A DNA stretch of 51,291 bases from NCBI RefSeq assembly GCF_019008365.1, contig NZ_JAHHUL010000025.1:1-51291 (forward strand), in the 5' to 3' direction. Numbering within the stretch: the stretch's first letter is position 1; each line of letters starts with the position of its first letter. Of this stretch, positions 43,297 to 51,291 are shown piece after piece. The stretch comes from Phosphitispora fastidiosa (lineage in GTDB: Bacteria; Bacillota; Thermincolia; Thermincolales; UBA2595). The notes under the pieces were generated by a model, which ran no database searches, was not told the DNA's origin, and saw only the letters and a program-made list of their open reading frames with translations. Made by a program: the position numbers and the translations under genes.

Positions 43297-44367
43297 ATGT
43301 TTAACCGGGAAAAACCATTATGGCTTTTTGTAATAATTACTCTTACATTAGTCATGATGGGTTCTCTGGCAGGTTGCGGCGGTGATGACGACGAACTGGT
43401 GCTCAGGTACATCGCGGACGAGTTGGATTCAGCCAAAACTGCAGCCCCTGAAAACGGTGAAAAATCCGGTTCCGGGGCAGCTGCCCAGATAATCGAAGCA
43501 ACAAACAGCTACCTTAACACAGGAAAAGCGCCGACTATTTCTGTCGAGGACGTCTACAATAATGTTATCATAGGAAAAGATCCCAGCTATCAAATCCTGA
43601 GTATCCGCAAACCGGAGGACTACGCCAGGGGACACCTTCAAGGAGCCATTAACGTGCAGTTCGGGCAGATTTATAAACAAGAAAACCTGGACAAACTGGA
43701 TAAAAACAAGAAGATTATCGTAGTTTGCTATACAGGACATACCGCCAGTTATGCTGCCATGTTCCTAAATCAGCTCGGCTATGAAGCCTATGCCATGAAA
43801 TTCGGCATGATGGGCTGGACTTCGGACAGTGATGTCCTTGCTCTGACCCCATTCACCAAAGCTGCAGACTATCCGGTAGAAACCAAGGTTAATACCGCAG
43901 AACCCACCCATGACCTACCGGCAATCAGCACCGGAGCCAAGGATGCTGCAGGTATTGTTGCTGCCCGCACTGGGGAATACCTGACATCAGGCAGGGCTCC
44001 AACCACCTCAGTGGAGGATGTCTATAATAATGCAGTTGTTAACAAAGACTCTGATTACTTCATTCTCAGCATTCGCAGACCGGAGGATTATGCCAAGGGA
44101 CATATCCCCGGCGCTGTAAACATACCTTTTGCCCAGCTCGCCAAAGAGGAGAACCTGAAAAAACTGCCGCCAGACAAAAAAATTATCGTTGTCTGCTATA
44201 CAGGACATACCGCCAGTTATGCTGCTATGTTTCTGAATCAACTTGGATATGAAGCCTATGCCATGAAATTCAGCATGATGGGCTGGACCTCGGACAGTGA
44301 TGTCCTTGCCCTTGTACCGTTTACAGGAGCGCCGGGTTATCCTACTGTATCCGGCCCCAACCCTTAA
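43297..44367 (+). CDS. Secreted lipoprotein with two rhodanese domains
   Basis: 356 residues. The signal peptide ends in a lipobox (MMGSLAGC, Cys about 27) for anchoring outside the membrane. Two rhodanese domains follow (about 70-195 and 225-350), each with the active-site loop [13 protein letters not shown] 468-bp offset separates the two copies and long DNA stretches are near-identical, showing a recent internal duplication. Each loop keeps its Cys, so both should be able to carry a persulfide. AAGGAGG precedes ATG. It may deliver sulfane sulfur or act in surface redox chemistry. Confidence 0.92.
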   Translation: MFNREKPLWLFVIITLTLVMMGSLAGCGGDDDELVLRYIADELDSAKTAAPENGEKSGSGAAAQIIEATNSYLNTGKAPTISVEDVYNNVIIGKDPSYQILSIRKPEDYARGHLQGAINVQFGQIYKQENLDKLDKNKKIIVVCYTGHTASYAAMFLNQLGYEAYAMKFGMMGWTSDSDVLALTPFTKAADYPVETKVNTAEPTHDLPAISTGAKDAAGIVAARTGEYLTSGRAPTTSVEDVYNNAVVNKDSDYFILSIRRPEDYAKGHIPGAVNIPFAQLAKEENLKKLPPDKKIIVVCYTGHTASYAAMFLNQLGYEAYAMKFSMMGWTSDSDVLALVPFTGAPGYPTVSGPNP

Positions 44368-44414
44368 TCAGTGCAGATTACTTTGAAGATCAATTTATCT
44401 GGGAGGTGAACCAA

Positions 44415-46238
44415 ATGAAAACCCGCCGCGGATGGGGTTTAGGTCTGAAAATGACAATATTTGCAGCTATTCTTGTGATTGTTACCACAGTCATCTTTGC
44501 ATCTGTTGTCATTAACAGGGAAACAAATATGATCAACAGGGAAATCCTGAGTAAAGGAATGAGTATCGGTTCCGCTTTTTACGGGGTAGCCGTCAACAAT
44601 ATTCAGCATAACGAGTTTTATACCATTGAAGAGGGCTTTCTGGCTGTAACCAAGCAAAATAAGGATATCAGTTACCTGATGCTCATTGATAAAAGCGGCA
44701 AAATTTTTGTCCACAGTGACCCCAATGAAAAGGGTAAGGTTTTAAATGACCAGATAACTCAGATGGTATTACCGGTAGATGAAGCCGCATTTGTTGCTGA
44801 ATCTCAGCCGACCGGTGACAAGATATATCATATCGCTATTCCTGTCACCTCCGACCTGGAACGCTGGGGATTATTAAGAATCGGGTTATCAAATACCAAT
44901 GCACAGCTTCAAATCGCAAGCTCACGTAATTATGCCATTGGTTTGTCGATTGTACTGACTCTCATCGGAATCGGAGGTGCGCTGGTGTTCGGAAGAAGCG
45001 TTACCGGACCGATAAAATCACTAGTCAACAGTATGAACCAGATTGCCGCCGGAGACTTCACCGGTGAAGTCAAAGTCAAGTCCTCCGATGAAACCGGGGT
45101 GCTGGCTGATTCGGTAAATACCATGCTCAAGAGTGTCAAAAGACTGATATCTGAAGTAAAAAATGCAGGCCAGCAGATTATTCAATCAAGCCACCAGTTA
45201 GCCGGCCATGCTTCACAAACAGCCGGCTTCACTCAAAATGTCGCCGCCACCATAGAACAGCTTGCAGAGAAAAACAATCAACAGGCTGAAGATGTTACCG
45301 AAACCACCCATACCATTGAACAACTAAATCTCGCGGTTGCTCAAATAGCTTCCGGGGCGCAGGAACAGGCCGGTAATATCAACAACACCTCCTCACTGGT
45401 CAACGATATGGCAGGTGCGATACAGGAACTGGCCACAAACACCAAAAATATCACCGAAGCAGCAAACAAGACTTCTGATGTTGCTAACAGGGGCATGACC
45501 ACAGTTGGGGAAACTATGGATGGCATGGAACGTATTAAAGCCAAAGTCTTTGAGACCGCAGGCAAACTTAAGGAACTGGCCGGGAATTCTGAAAAAATCG
45601 GTGAAATAATTATGGTGATTGACGAAATTGCCGACCAAACCAACCTTCTGGCCTTGAATGCCGCCATAGAGGCAGCCCGGGCAGGAGAATATGGCAAAGG
45701 CTTTGCCGTTGTGGCTGATGAGGTAAGAAAACTGGCTGAGCGCTCAGGCAAAGCAGCCAGGGAAATAGCTGAACTTGTAAAAGGTATCCAAAACGGAACC
45801 GGACGTTCTGTTAAAGCAATGGAAGAAGGCATCAAGGAAGTTGAATACGGTACTGAACTCGGCAAAAATGCCGACCTCGCTTTAAAGGAAATCGCTGAAC
45901 ATATTAATTCAGCCAATGAATTTATGCAGCACATATCCAACGCCGCAGAACATATTGCCGTTAACAGCGAACAGGTTGTTGCCTCCATCGAGAGCCTGGC
46001 AGCCATCGCCGAGGAGAATTCGGCCTCGGCTGAAGAAATGGCAGCCGGAAGTGATCAAGCCCTCTCTGTGGTCAGTAATATTGCCGCAAGTGTTGATACA
46101 ACAGCAAATCTTTCAGAAAAGGTATCTGCTTCCACCCGGGAAATGGTGAACACCTCAACTGAAATTGCCGGGGCATCACAAAACCTTGAAAGACTTGCCC
46201 AAGCGCTGGAACTCTCGATCAGCAAGTTTAAAATCTAA
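44415..46238 (+). CDS. Methyl-accepting chemotaxis protein
   Basis: About 607 residues. TM1 (about 14-32), an extracellular sensing region (about 35-175), TM2 (about 178-198), a HAMP domain (about 198-250), and a long MCP signalling coiled coil with the hairpin tip [44 protein letters not shown] 44415 has GGGAGG 8 nt before. The sensor region contains [19 protein letters not shown], typical of a single-Cache-like ligand domain. It implies motility; the ligand is unknown. It lies 47 nt after the rhodanese lipoprotein and may sense sulfur-linked signals. Confidence 0.93.
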   Translation: MKTRRGWGLGLKMTIFAAILVIVTTVIFASVVINRETNMINREILSKGMSIGSAFYGVAVNNIQHNEFYTIEEGFLAVTKQNKDISYLMLIDKSGKIFVHSDPNEKGKVLNDQITQMVLPVDEAAFVAESQPTGDKIYHIAIPVTSDLERWGLLRIGLSNTNAQLQIASSRNYAIGLSIVLTLIGIGGALVFGRSVTGPIKSLVNSMNQIAAGDFTGEVKVKSSDETGVLADSVNTMLKSVKRLISEVKNAGQQIIQSSHQLAGHASQTAGFTQNVAATIEQLAEKNNQQAEDVTETTHTIEQLNLAVAQIASGAQEQAGNINNTSSLVNDMAGAIQELATNTKNITEAANKTSDVANRGMTTVGETMDGMERIKAKVFETAGKLKELAGNSEKIGEIIMVIDEIADQTNLLALNAAIEAARAGEYGKGFAVVADEVRKLAERSGKAAREIAELVKGIQNGTGRSVKAMEEGIKEVEYGTELGKNADLALKEIAEHINSANEFMQHISNAAEHIAVNSEQVVASIESLAAIAEENSASAEEMAAGSDQALSVVSNIAASVDTTANLSEKVSASTREMVNTSTEIAGASQNLERLAQALELSISKFKI

Positions 46239-46564
46239 CAGTTGGCTTTCGGAAATAACTGGGAATGAAACATGGCGATATGTTGTACCGATTTTCTGCA
46301 CTGCCGCCTATGAGTCTAAACTGCTACCCCCGGCAACAAGCCAGCGTCCCCGAACTTGATGGCTCAATGGGTATTTTTCATTAGAAGACCGCCGGGAAGT
46401 TTTGGCTTGCCAAAACTTCCCGGCGGTCTTCGCCATCTTCGGACATGCGGGGACTCCCTGGCTTGTTGCCTGTAATTGCAGTAAGACTGATAAACGGCGG
46501 CAGTGCAAGGAAAATCTTGTACAACATATCACCCTATTCCACGGTTATTTCCAAAGCCAACTGT
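46238..46564. repeat. Palindromic repeat element B (MITE-like, full-length)
   Basis: A 327-bp region that is an imperfect inverted repeat over its whole length. Outer arms ACAGTTGGCTTT/AAAGCCAACTGT enclose similar left and right halves; the centre is a 23-bp perfect stem (46384-46406/46409-46431) with a TT loop. Its left half matches element A (30674-30870). It fills the gap between the convergent MCP and phoR genes. Confidence 0.8.
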
Positions 46565-46572
46565 CAAGGGAC

Positions 46573-48348
46573 TCATCCTTGGTCACCACTCGGAAGGAAA
46601 AATGTAAAAGTACTGCCCCGGCCTACCCTGCTGGCTATATCTATGGTTCCACCATGGACTTCCAGAATGTGTTTTACTATTGCCAGGCCTAGTCCGGTCC
46701 CACCCATTTCGCGCGATCTGGCCTTATCAACCCGGTAAAAACGTTCAAACAGGCGTGGAATACTCTCCCACGGAATACCGATACCGGTGTCTTTAACCGC
46801 CACTTTAATCCCGTTCTTGACTCTTATAGCAGTAATATTAATGCTGCCCCCCTCAGGGGTATATTTAATGGCATTATCCACAAGATTTATCATAAGCTGC
46901 CCAATCATGTCGCTGTCAACCTTTAATGCAGGTAGTGGGCTCTTTATGTCTACATTAAGGGAAAGGCTTTTTTCATTAGCCTGGGGCGAAAGCACTGATA
47001 CCACATTCGAAATTAGCCTTTCCAGGTTAACAAGCGTCTTATGTATTTCGCCCTGTTTAGCCTCAATCCTGGACAGGCTTAACAAATCTCCGATCAGCCT
47101 ATTCAACCGGTCGGCCTCATCGTTAATTATTTCCAGGAAATGCCTGGCGGTTTCCGGTTCCTTCAGCGCCCCATCCAGCAGCGTCTCCACAAAGCCTTTG
47201 ATGGAAGTTAACGGTGTCCTTAATTCATGGGAGACATTGGCAACAAAGTCTGTTTTCATCCGCTCCACTTCACGAAAGGCCGTTACATCTCTCATCACTG
47301 CGACAACACCTACAACACCAGTTTCGTTGGTAAGAGGGGCGGTGCTTACCCGAAATGTTTTGGGGTCGGGCGTAAATACCTGAAGCTCCCGGGTAATCGA
47401 CTCACTGCTGGACAGCGCCAGGTGGAGAAGCCTTTCCAGGTCAAAGTTACGTACTACCTCAATGACACTTTTCCCCAGGATGTGCTCATATTTTATATGA
47501 AACATCCGTTCTATGGCCGGATTTATCAACAGGATGTTGCCCTTCCCGTCAATAGCAATAACCCCATCATTCATACTGGTAAGAATAGCGCTGACCTTAT
47601 TTCGTTCTTCAGTGATTTGGCTGATGGTGTCCCTGAGACGCTGTGCCATATAGTTAAATCCGCTTCCCAGAGCGCCGATTTCATCTTTTGCCTTTACATC
47701 AACATTTAAATCAAGCTTGCCTTCAGCCATTTCTTTAGCCACCCAGGTCATTTCCTGCAGTGGAACAACCAGAGTTGAGGTAAATGAGGAAACAACAACT
47801 ACAGTCAATATAAGGGCCACAAAAATAGCCGTACCGATACTCCACCTGATATGATTTTGTCCCGCTTCAATCTCACTCCAGGGAACAGCAACCCGAACCG
47901 CCCCGTAAATGTCATTATCTTTTTTTACCGGAACAGCAAAATAAATCATCCGTTTACCCGCACTTGAACTATACCTGATAGCTTTCCCGGTTTGATTATC
48001 CAAGGCCTTCTGAATTTCGGGACGGCTGAAATGATTAACCATAGAATCCTTATCAGCTACTGAATCCCCTAACACCTGTCCTTTGGCGTCGATAACTGTA
48101 ACCCTGGCAGCGATGTCTCTTTGTGCTTCATGAGCATAGACATCAAAATATTCCGCTCCTGCTCCATCTGAAAAATCATCTTTTAGGTTGTCAGCTAGGA
48201 GTTTGGCGTAGGATACCATATTTTCCTGGGTTTTGTCATACAAATACTCTTCCATTAAATTCATCAGGTAGAAGCCCAGCAGGAAAAGAAAGACTGCCGT
48301 GACACTGAAAAATACCGCTGTCAGCCGCCATTTGATGCTTTTGAACAT
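46573..48348 (-). CDS. phoR: Phosphate-sensor histidine kinase PhoR
   Basis: 591 residues. TM1 (about 8-28), an extracytoplasmic domain, TM2 (about 165-185), HAMP, a PAS domain (about 255-350), HisKA with VSHELRTPLTSIKGFVETL (H-box) and HATPase_c with LMINLVDNAIKYTPEGG (N box) and DTGIGIP (G1). This is the PhoR layout of Gram-positive bacteria, where the PAS domain reads teichoic-acid-type signals. It lies 2 nt after phoB, with AAGGAG inside the phoB end. Confidence 0.94.
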   Translation of the reverse strand: MFKSIKWRLTAVFFSVTAVFLFLLGFYLMNLMEEYLYDKTQENMVSYAKLLADNLKDDFSDGAGAEYFDVYAHEAQRDIAARVTVIDAKGQVLGDSVADKDSMVNHFSRPEIQKALDNQTGKAIRYSSSAGKRMIYFAVPVKKDNDIYGAVRVAVPWSEIEAGQNHIRWSIGTAIFVALILTVVVVSSFTSTLVVPLQEMTWVAKEMAEGKLDLNVDVKAKDEIGALGSGFNYMAQRLRDTISQITEERNKVSAILTSMNDGVIAIDGKGNILLINPAIERMFHIKYEHILGKSVIEVVRNFDLERLLHLALSSSESITRELQVFTPDPKTFRVSTAPLTNETGVVGVVAVMRDVTAFREVERMKTDFVANVSHELRTPLTSIKGFVETLLDGALKEPETARHFLEIINDEADRLNRLIGDLLSLSRIEAKQGEIHKTLVNLERLISNVVSVLSPQANEKSLSLNVDIKSPLPALKVDSDMIGQLMINLVDNAIKYTPEGGSINITAIRVKNGIKVAVKDTGIGIPWESIPRLFERFYRVDKARSREMGGTGLGLAIVKHILEVHGGTIDIASRVGRGSTFTFFLPSGDQG

Positions 48349-48350
48349 TG

Positions 48351-49061
48351 TCAGCTTTTCTCCTTAAACTTATATCCTACTCCACGGACTGTTTCAATAT
48401 ATCTGGGGTTTGCCGGGTCAGATTCCAGCTTTTGCCTAAGATGCCTGATATGGACATCAACAGTCCTGGAATCGCCAATATATTCATATCCCCAGATAGT
48501 TTCCAACAAGAACTCGCGGGATAATACCCTGCCCCTGTTTTTAGCCAAAATCCGCAGCAGCTCAAATTCCTTCGGGGTAAGCTCGAGCCTGGTCCCATCA
48601 ATAACCACTTCAAAACGGTCAGGATCAATAATCAAGTCATTAATGCGGATAACCTGTCCACTTATTTCCGGATTCTGCTGCTTTGCAGTGATACGCCTGA
48701 GCCGGGCCTTTACCCTGGCAATCAACTCGCGCGGGCTGAAGGGTTTGGTAATATAATCATCTGCCCCTATCTCCAGGCCCAGAACCTTATCGATCTCTTC
48801 GCTCCTGGCCGTAAGCATTATAATCGGGATCTCTGCCATTTCAATATCCTTTTGAATCTGCCTGCAGACTTCAAAGCCATCCATCTCCGGAAGCATTACA
48901 TCCAGTACTATCAAGTCCGGTTTATGTTCTGCGGCCATTTTGTAAGCCTTCAGTCCATCCTGGGCGCTGATGACATTATATCCTTCTTTCTCAAGGTTAA
49001 ACCTGACAAGTTCAACGATGTGGCTCTCATCATCAACTACAAGAATTGTGGGTTTACCCAT
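48351..49061 (-). CDS. phoB: Phosphate-response regulator PhoB/PhoP
   Basis: 236 residues: receiver domain with DD (11-12), the phospho-acceptor D54 in LDVMLPEMDGFEV and KPF, then an OmpR-type winged helix (LTPKEFELLRILAKNRGRVLSREFLLETIWGYEYIGDSRTVDVHIRHLRQKL). The DNA-binding region is the PhoB/PhoP kind. The Pho box at 41457-41505 is its expected target. GAGGGAGA precedes ATG. Confidence 0.96.
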   Translation of the reverse strand: MGKPTILVVDDESHIVELVRFNLEKEGYNVISAQDGLKAYKMAAEHKPDLIVLDVMLPEMDGFEVCRQIQKDIEMAEIPIIMLTARSEEIDKVLGLEIGADDYITKPFSPRELIARVKARLRRITAKQQNPEISGQVIRINDLIIDPDRFEVVIDGTRLELTPKEFELLRILAKNRGRVLSREFLLETIWGYEYIGDSRTVDVHIRHLRQKLESDPANPRYIETVRGVGYKFKEKS

Positions 49062-49091
49062 AAAACATCATTCTCCCTCTTCGGATGCCGG

Positions 49092-49916
49092 TTACTTCCG
49101 GAGCATTATGAAGGCACCCATTCTCCCCGTTACTCCCTGGCTTCCCCTGTATGAAAACAGCATGTCCTGATTACACGAGGTGCATATATGAGACATTTCA
49201 ACATTATCTGACCTAATCCCTGCCTGAACCAATATGTTCCTGTTTGCCGCGGGCAGATCCAGTCTGACCCTTCCATCAGCACCGGGATTCAGCACCTGCT
49301 CACACCAGTCGTATTGATGCCTGAACCGGTCTGAAACCATTACATCCACTTCATAGCAGCACCGGCCAATGGCCGGTCCGATTCCCGCCAGACAATCCCT
49401 TGGGTTGCTGCCGAAAACCTGTGCCATCTTCTTCAGGGCTTCTGCGCCGATTCCAGACAAAGTGCCCTTCCATCCGGCATGCACAGAGGCGATAACCCGC
49501 TTCACCGGATCCATTATAAAAAGAGGAACACAATCGGCATAAAAAGTAGCCAAAAGCACTCCGGGCACATTGGTAACCAAACCATCGGTGTCAGGCAGTG
49601 CGGTATCATAAGAAAACGCCCCCGCTCCGGCATGCTCCTGACCTACAACCCGGATAACGGAGCTGTGAACCTGCTGTGCGGTAACCATCTGCTCTATTTC
49701 AGCCTCCAGCGCCCGGCACACTTCCTGTCTATTCTTAATAACCGTCTCCGGATAATCTCCCACATGACAGGCAAGGTTCAAGGTATTATAGGGGTTTTTG
49801 CCTGCTCCGCCGTTACGGGTACTGAATCCGTGCTTCACCAGACCGGACCTGTTAAATGACGGGATTTCCAACATTACTATATTCCCATAAGCCTTTTGAA
49901 TAAACCCCTGTTCCAA
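49092..49916 (-). CDS. pgeF: PgeF (YfiH/laccase-domain) family protein
   Basis: About 274 residues. Zinc-site residues are in QQVHSS, LLATFYADCVPLF and VIASVHAGWKGTL, then GIGPAIGRCCYEVD and the C-terminal HICTSCNQDMLFSYR. PgeF edits peptidoglycan precursors (removes L-Ser-linked by-products), and homologues act on purine nucleosides. TTG 49916 has GGGAGG 8 nt upstream; TTG 49937 abuts it. In Clostridia it often sits near the ylm cluster, as here near phoB. Confidence 0.92.
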   Translation of the reverse strand: MEQGFIQKAYGNIVMLEIPSFNRSGLVKHGFSTRNGGAGKNPYNTLNLACHVGDYPETVIKNRQEVCRALEAEIEQMVTAQQVHSSVIRVVGQEHAGAGAFSYDTALPDTDGLVTNVPGVLLATFYADCVPLFIMDPVKRVIASVHAGWKGTLSGIGAEALKKMAQVFGSNPRDCLAGIGPAIGRCCYEVDVMVSDRFRHQYDWCEQVLNPGADGRVRLDLPAANRNILVQAGIRSDNVEMSHICTSCNQDMLFSYRGSQGVTGRMGAFIMLRK

Positions 49917-50016
49917 GAATATGCCCTCCCTGTTCAAGTACTAATTAAAGTTATTCTTTACAGCAAAACTTATTCCTCTATTTACTGATTAACATTCCCT
50001 GGAGCCATTTGCTTTA

Positions 50017-50054
50017 AAGCTAAAGGGCTGCCTTTTAAGGCAGCCCTTTAGCTT
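50017..50054 (-). terminator. Hairpin at the end of the sleB-like gene
   Basis: 50017-50034 and 50037-50054 are perfect 18-bp complements with a TT loop; the stem includes the last bases of the gene's stop codon. The T-tract after it on the minus strand is weak (TTTAAAG). Confidence 0.65.
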
Positions 50055-51291
50055 ACTTTGCAAAAACATGGTTCCCAATCTGTTTAATAATGGGCCTGGT
50101 CCAAATCCATTTGCTGGTAGCCTCATGAGGATTCCAATAATACAGAGCTCCCATTGACGGGTCATCCCCATCAACCGCTTCCCTGGCTGCTTTGTATGCC
50201 TGAACATCGGGCTCAAGGTTAATCTGCCCATCTTCAACAGCAGTAAATGCTCCCTGCTGGAAGATTATACTCCTGATACTATCTGGAAAATCCTTGTGCT
50301 CCAACCGATTCAGGATAACCGCTCCCACGGCAACCATACCCTCATATGATTCTCCTCTGGCCTCGCCATAGATTGCCCTGGCGATTAACTCAAGGTCACC
50401 CGCCTCGGCATCGATAGCAGACATAGTTGCCCGGGAATTCCTGCTTACATTGGGAGACTTGGGAATCACCAGCAACTGGCCTTCGTAAAGCCTGTCAGCT
50501 GAAATCTGATGTCCGGTAATGTCCCCAGTGCTGACTTCAAATTTTCCGGCAACCCCTTCCAGGGTCTCGCCTTTCCTGACCCTGTAAAGAGTACCTCTGT
50601 CCGCGTCAGGGATCTTCAAAATCTGGTCCGGATATATCCAGATATCTTTAATTCCGTTTAAGGACATGATGTCTTCATAGCTTACCCCAAGGGCAAGTCC
50701 GATAAAGTAAAGGGTATCCCCCTTCTTAATGCGATATTCCAAGACACCTTTAGAGGAATCCACCCCGGGAATACTCAGTTCCTGGGCCGGATAAATTAAG
50801 TGGTCTGTCAACTGATTGGCTTTCATTATTTCCTGATATGACACTCCAAGGCTTCTGCCAATCAGCCACAAGGATTCCCCTTCCCTGACAGTATACCTTA
50901 ACACTGCACTATCTCCGGTCTCCACCGGCTGTGCTACAGCATCATTGGCTACATCCAGATCATTGACCTGTTTAAGACGTTCAACCGGAACACCGGTTTT
51001 TTCACTAATGTTATCAAGGGTATCTCCCGGTTGTACAATATACCCGGCATCCGAATCCGGCTGCTCTACTGCAGGCTGCTCGGCCACAGGTTCCTCAACC
51101 ACAGGTTCCTCAACCACAGGTTCCTCAGCCACAGGCTGCTCTACTACAGGCTGCTCGGCCACAGGTTCCTCAACCACAGGTTCCTCAACCACAGGTTCCT
51201 CAACCACAGGTTCCTCAGCCACAGGCTGCTCTACTACAGGCTGCTCGGCCACAGGTTCCTCAACCACAGGTTCCTCAACCACAGGTTCCTC
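50053..51291 (-). CDS. LysM-SleB cell-wall hydrolase, N-terminus outside window (partial)
   Basis: At least 409 residues; the open frame continues past the right edge. After an Val/Glu/Pro repeat region come four LysM domains (YIVQPGDTLDNI; YTVREGESLWLI; YRIKKGDTLYFI; YRVRKGETLEGV), each followed by a peptidoglycan-binding loop. The C-terminal SleB/hydrolase_2 domain (LELIARAIYGEARGESYEGMVAVGAVILNRLEH ... PDSIRSIIFQQGAFTAV) has the catalytic Glu in YGEARGE. Such lytic enzymes open spore cortex or vegetative wall. The start codon is not in view. Its role in germination is possible, not proven. Confidence 0.92.
   Translation of the reverse strand, partial: EEPVVEEPVVEEPVAEQPVVEQPVAEEPVVEEPVVEEPVVEEPVAEQPVVEQPVAEEPVVEEPVVEEPVAEQPAVEQPDSDAGYIVQPGDTLDNISEKTGVPVERLKQVNDLDVANDAVAQPVETGDSAVLRYTVREGESLWLIGRSLGVSYQEIMKANQLTDHLIYPAQELSIPGVDSSKGVLEYRIKKGDTLYFIGLALGVSYEDIMSLNGIKDIWIYPDQILKIPDADRGTLYRVRKGETLEGVAGKFEVSTGDITGHQISADRLYEGQLLVIPKSPNVSRNSRATMSAIDAEAGDLELIARAIYGEARGESYEGMVAVGAVILNRLEHKDFPDSIRSIIFQQGAFTAVEDGQINLEPDVQAYKAAREAVDGDDPSMGALYYWNPHEATSKWIWTRPIIKQIGNHVFAK
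51059..51291. repeat. 15-bp Pro-Val-Glu tandem repeats in the LysM-SleB gene
   Basis: Units of 15 bp such as GGTTCCTCAACCACA and GGCTGCTCGGCCACA recur through the left edge of the gene, grouped in larger repeats. They encode VVEEP, VAEQP and VVEQP units, a stiff wall-spanning linker that is prone to length change. Confidence 0.9.

Noticed and set aside
45341-46006. Long minus-strand frame of 221 codons inside the chemoreceptor gene
   Set aside because: The low-complexity Ala/Ser product mirrors the coiled-coil coding strand; the MCP on the plus strand is unmistakable.
46402-46738. Two plus-strand frames through repeat element B and the end of phoR
   Set aside because: They arise from the palindromic element and from antisense of phoR; no start signals.

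Overview
The window looks like a chromosome segment of an anaerobic, endospore-forming Firmicute, most likely a Clostridia member near the Desulfotomaculum/Pelotomaculum (Peptococcaceae) group. Evidence is the divIVA-ylmH-yggT-proC-sepF-yggS cluster, an Ile T-box in front of ileS, an alpha/beta-type small acid-soluble spore protein, a YtvI-like membrane protein, a LysM-SleB cell-wall hydrolase, B. subtilis-type Pho boxes, and frequent TTG/GTG starts behind strong GGAGG ribosome binding sites. The species assignment is inference; no rRNA or tRNA gene is present.

Positions 1-24,550 form a surface-glycan island. It starts with the 5' part of a Ser/Thr/Gly-rich repeat protein running off the left edge and a LuxR-type regulator. 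CgeB-like glycosyltransferases, methyltransferases and glycosyltransferases of several folds (GT2, GT9-like, GT28-like, rhamnosyltransferase-like) follow. Four nucleotide-sugar routes are visible: UDP-HexNAc to the uronic acid (3943-5292); GDP-mannose to GDP-6-deoxyhexose (8170-10093); UDP-GlcNAc to UDP-FucNAc-type sugar (18925-21989); and CDP-glucose to a CDP-6-deoxy, probably C-methylated hexose (13280-18832). The last two lie in one tightly overlapping minus-strand operon (21989 to 11605) that also holds a radical SAM/SPASM protein and a CmcI-like hydroxylase. CgeB homologues, a sigma-K-like promoter and the small beta-rich proteins at both ends suggest the glycans decorate the spore or cell surface; this is inference.

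Positions 24,700-31,210 hold conserved small operons: YtvI/AI-2E-type permease with UPF0210 and ACT-domain proteins, a PduL-type phosphotransacylase, a ThiF/MoeB enzyme, a CBS-CBS-PAS protein, a SASP and a Cys-rich peptide.

Positions 31,358-39,671 are the conserved cell-division/ylm region on the minus strand (hlyD-like, yggS, sepF, proC, yggT, ylmH, divIVA, yggU), followed by T-box-controlled ileS. Positions 39,813-49,916 form a phosphate and signalling block: pstB-phoU behind a three-repeat Pho box, a metallophosphoesterase, a double-HTH XRE regulator with a probable operator, a tandem-rhodanese lipoprotein, a chemoreceptor, phoR, phoB and pgeF. The window ends inside a LysM-SleB hydrolase.

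The least expected structures are two related, strongly palindromic repeat elements in convergent intergenic gaps (30674-30870 and 46238-46564), a glycosyltransferase split by a frameshift at an A9 tract (near 23990), a probable short transcript ending in a perfect 20-bp hairpin (11432-11549), and an SDR whose catalytic Lys is Arg.
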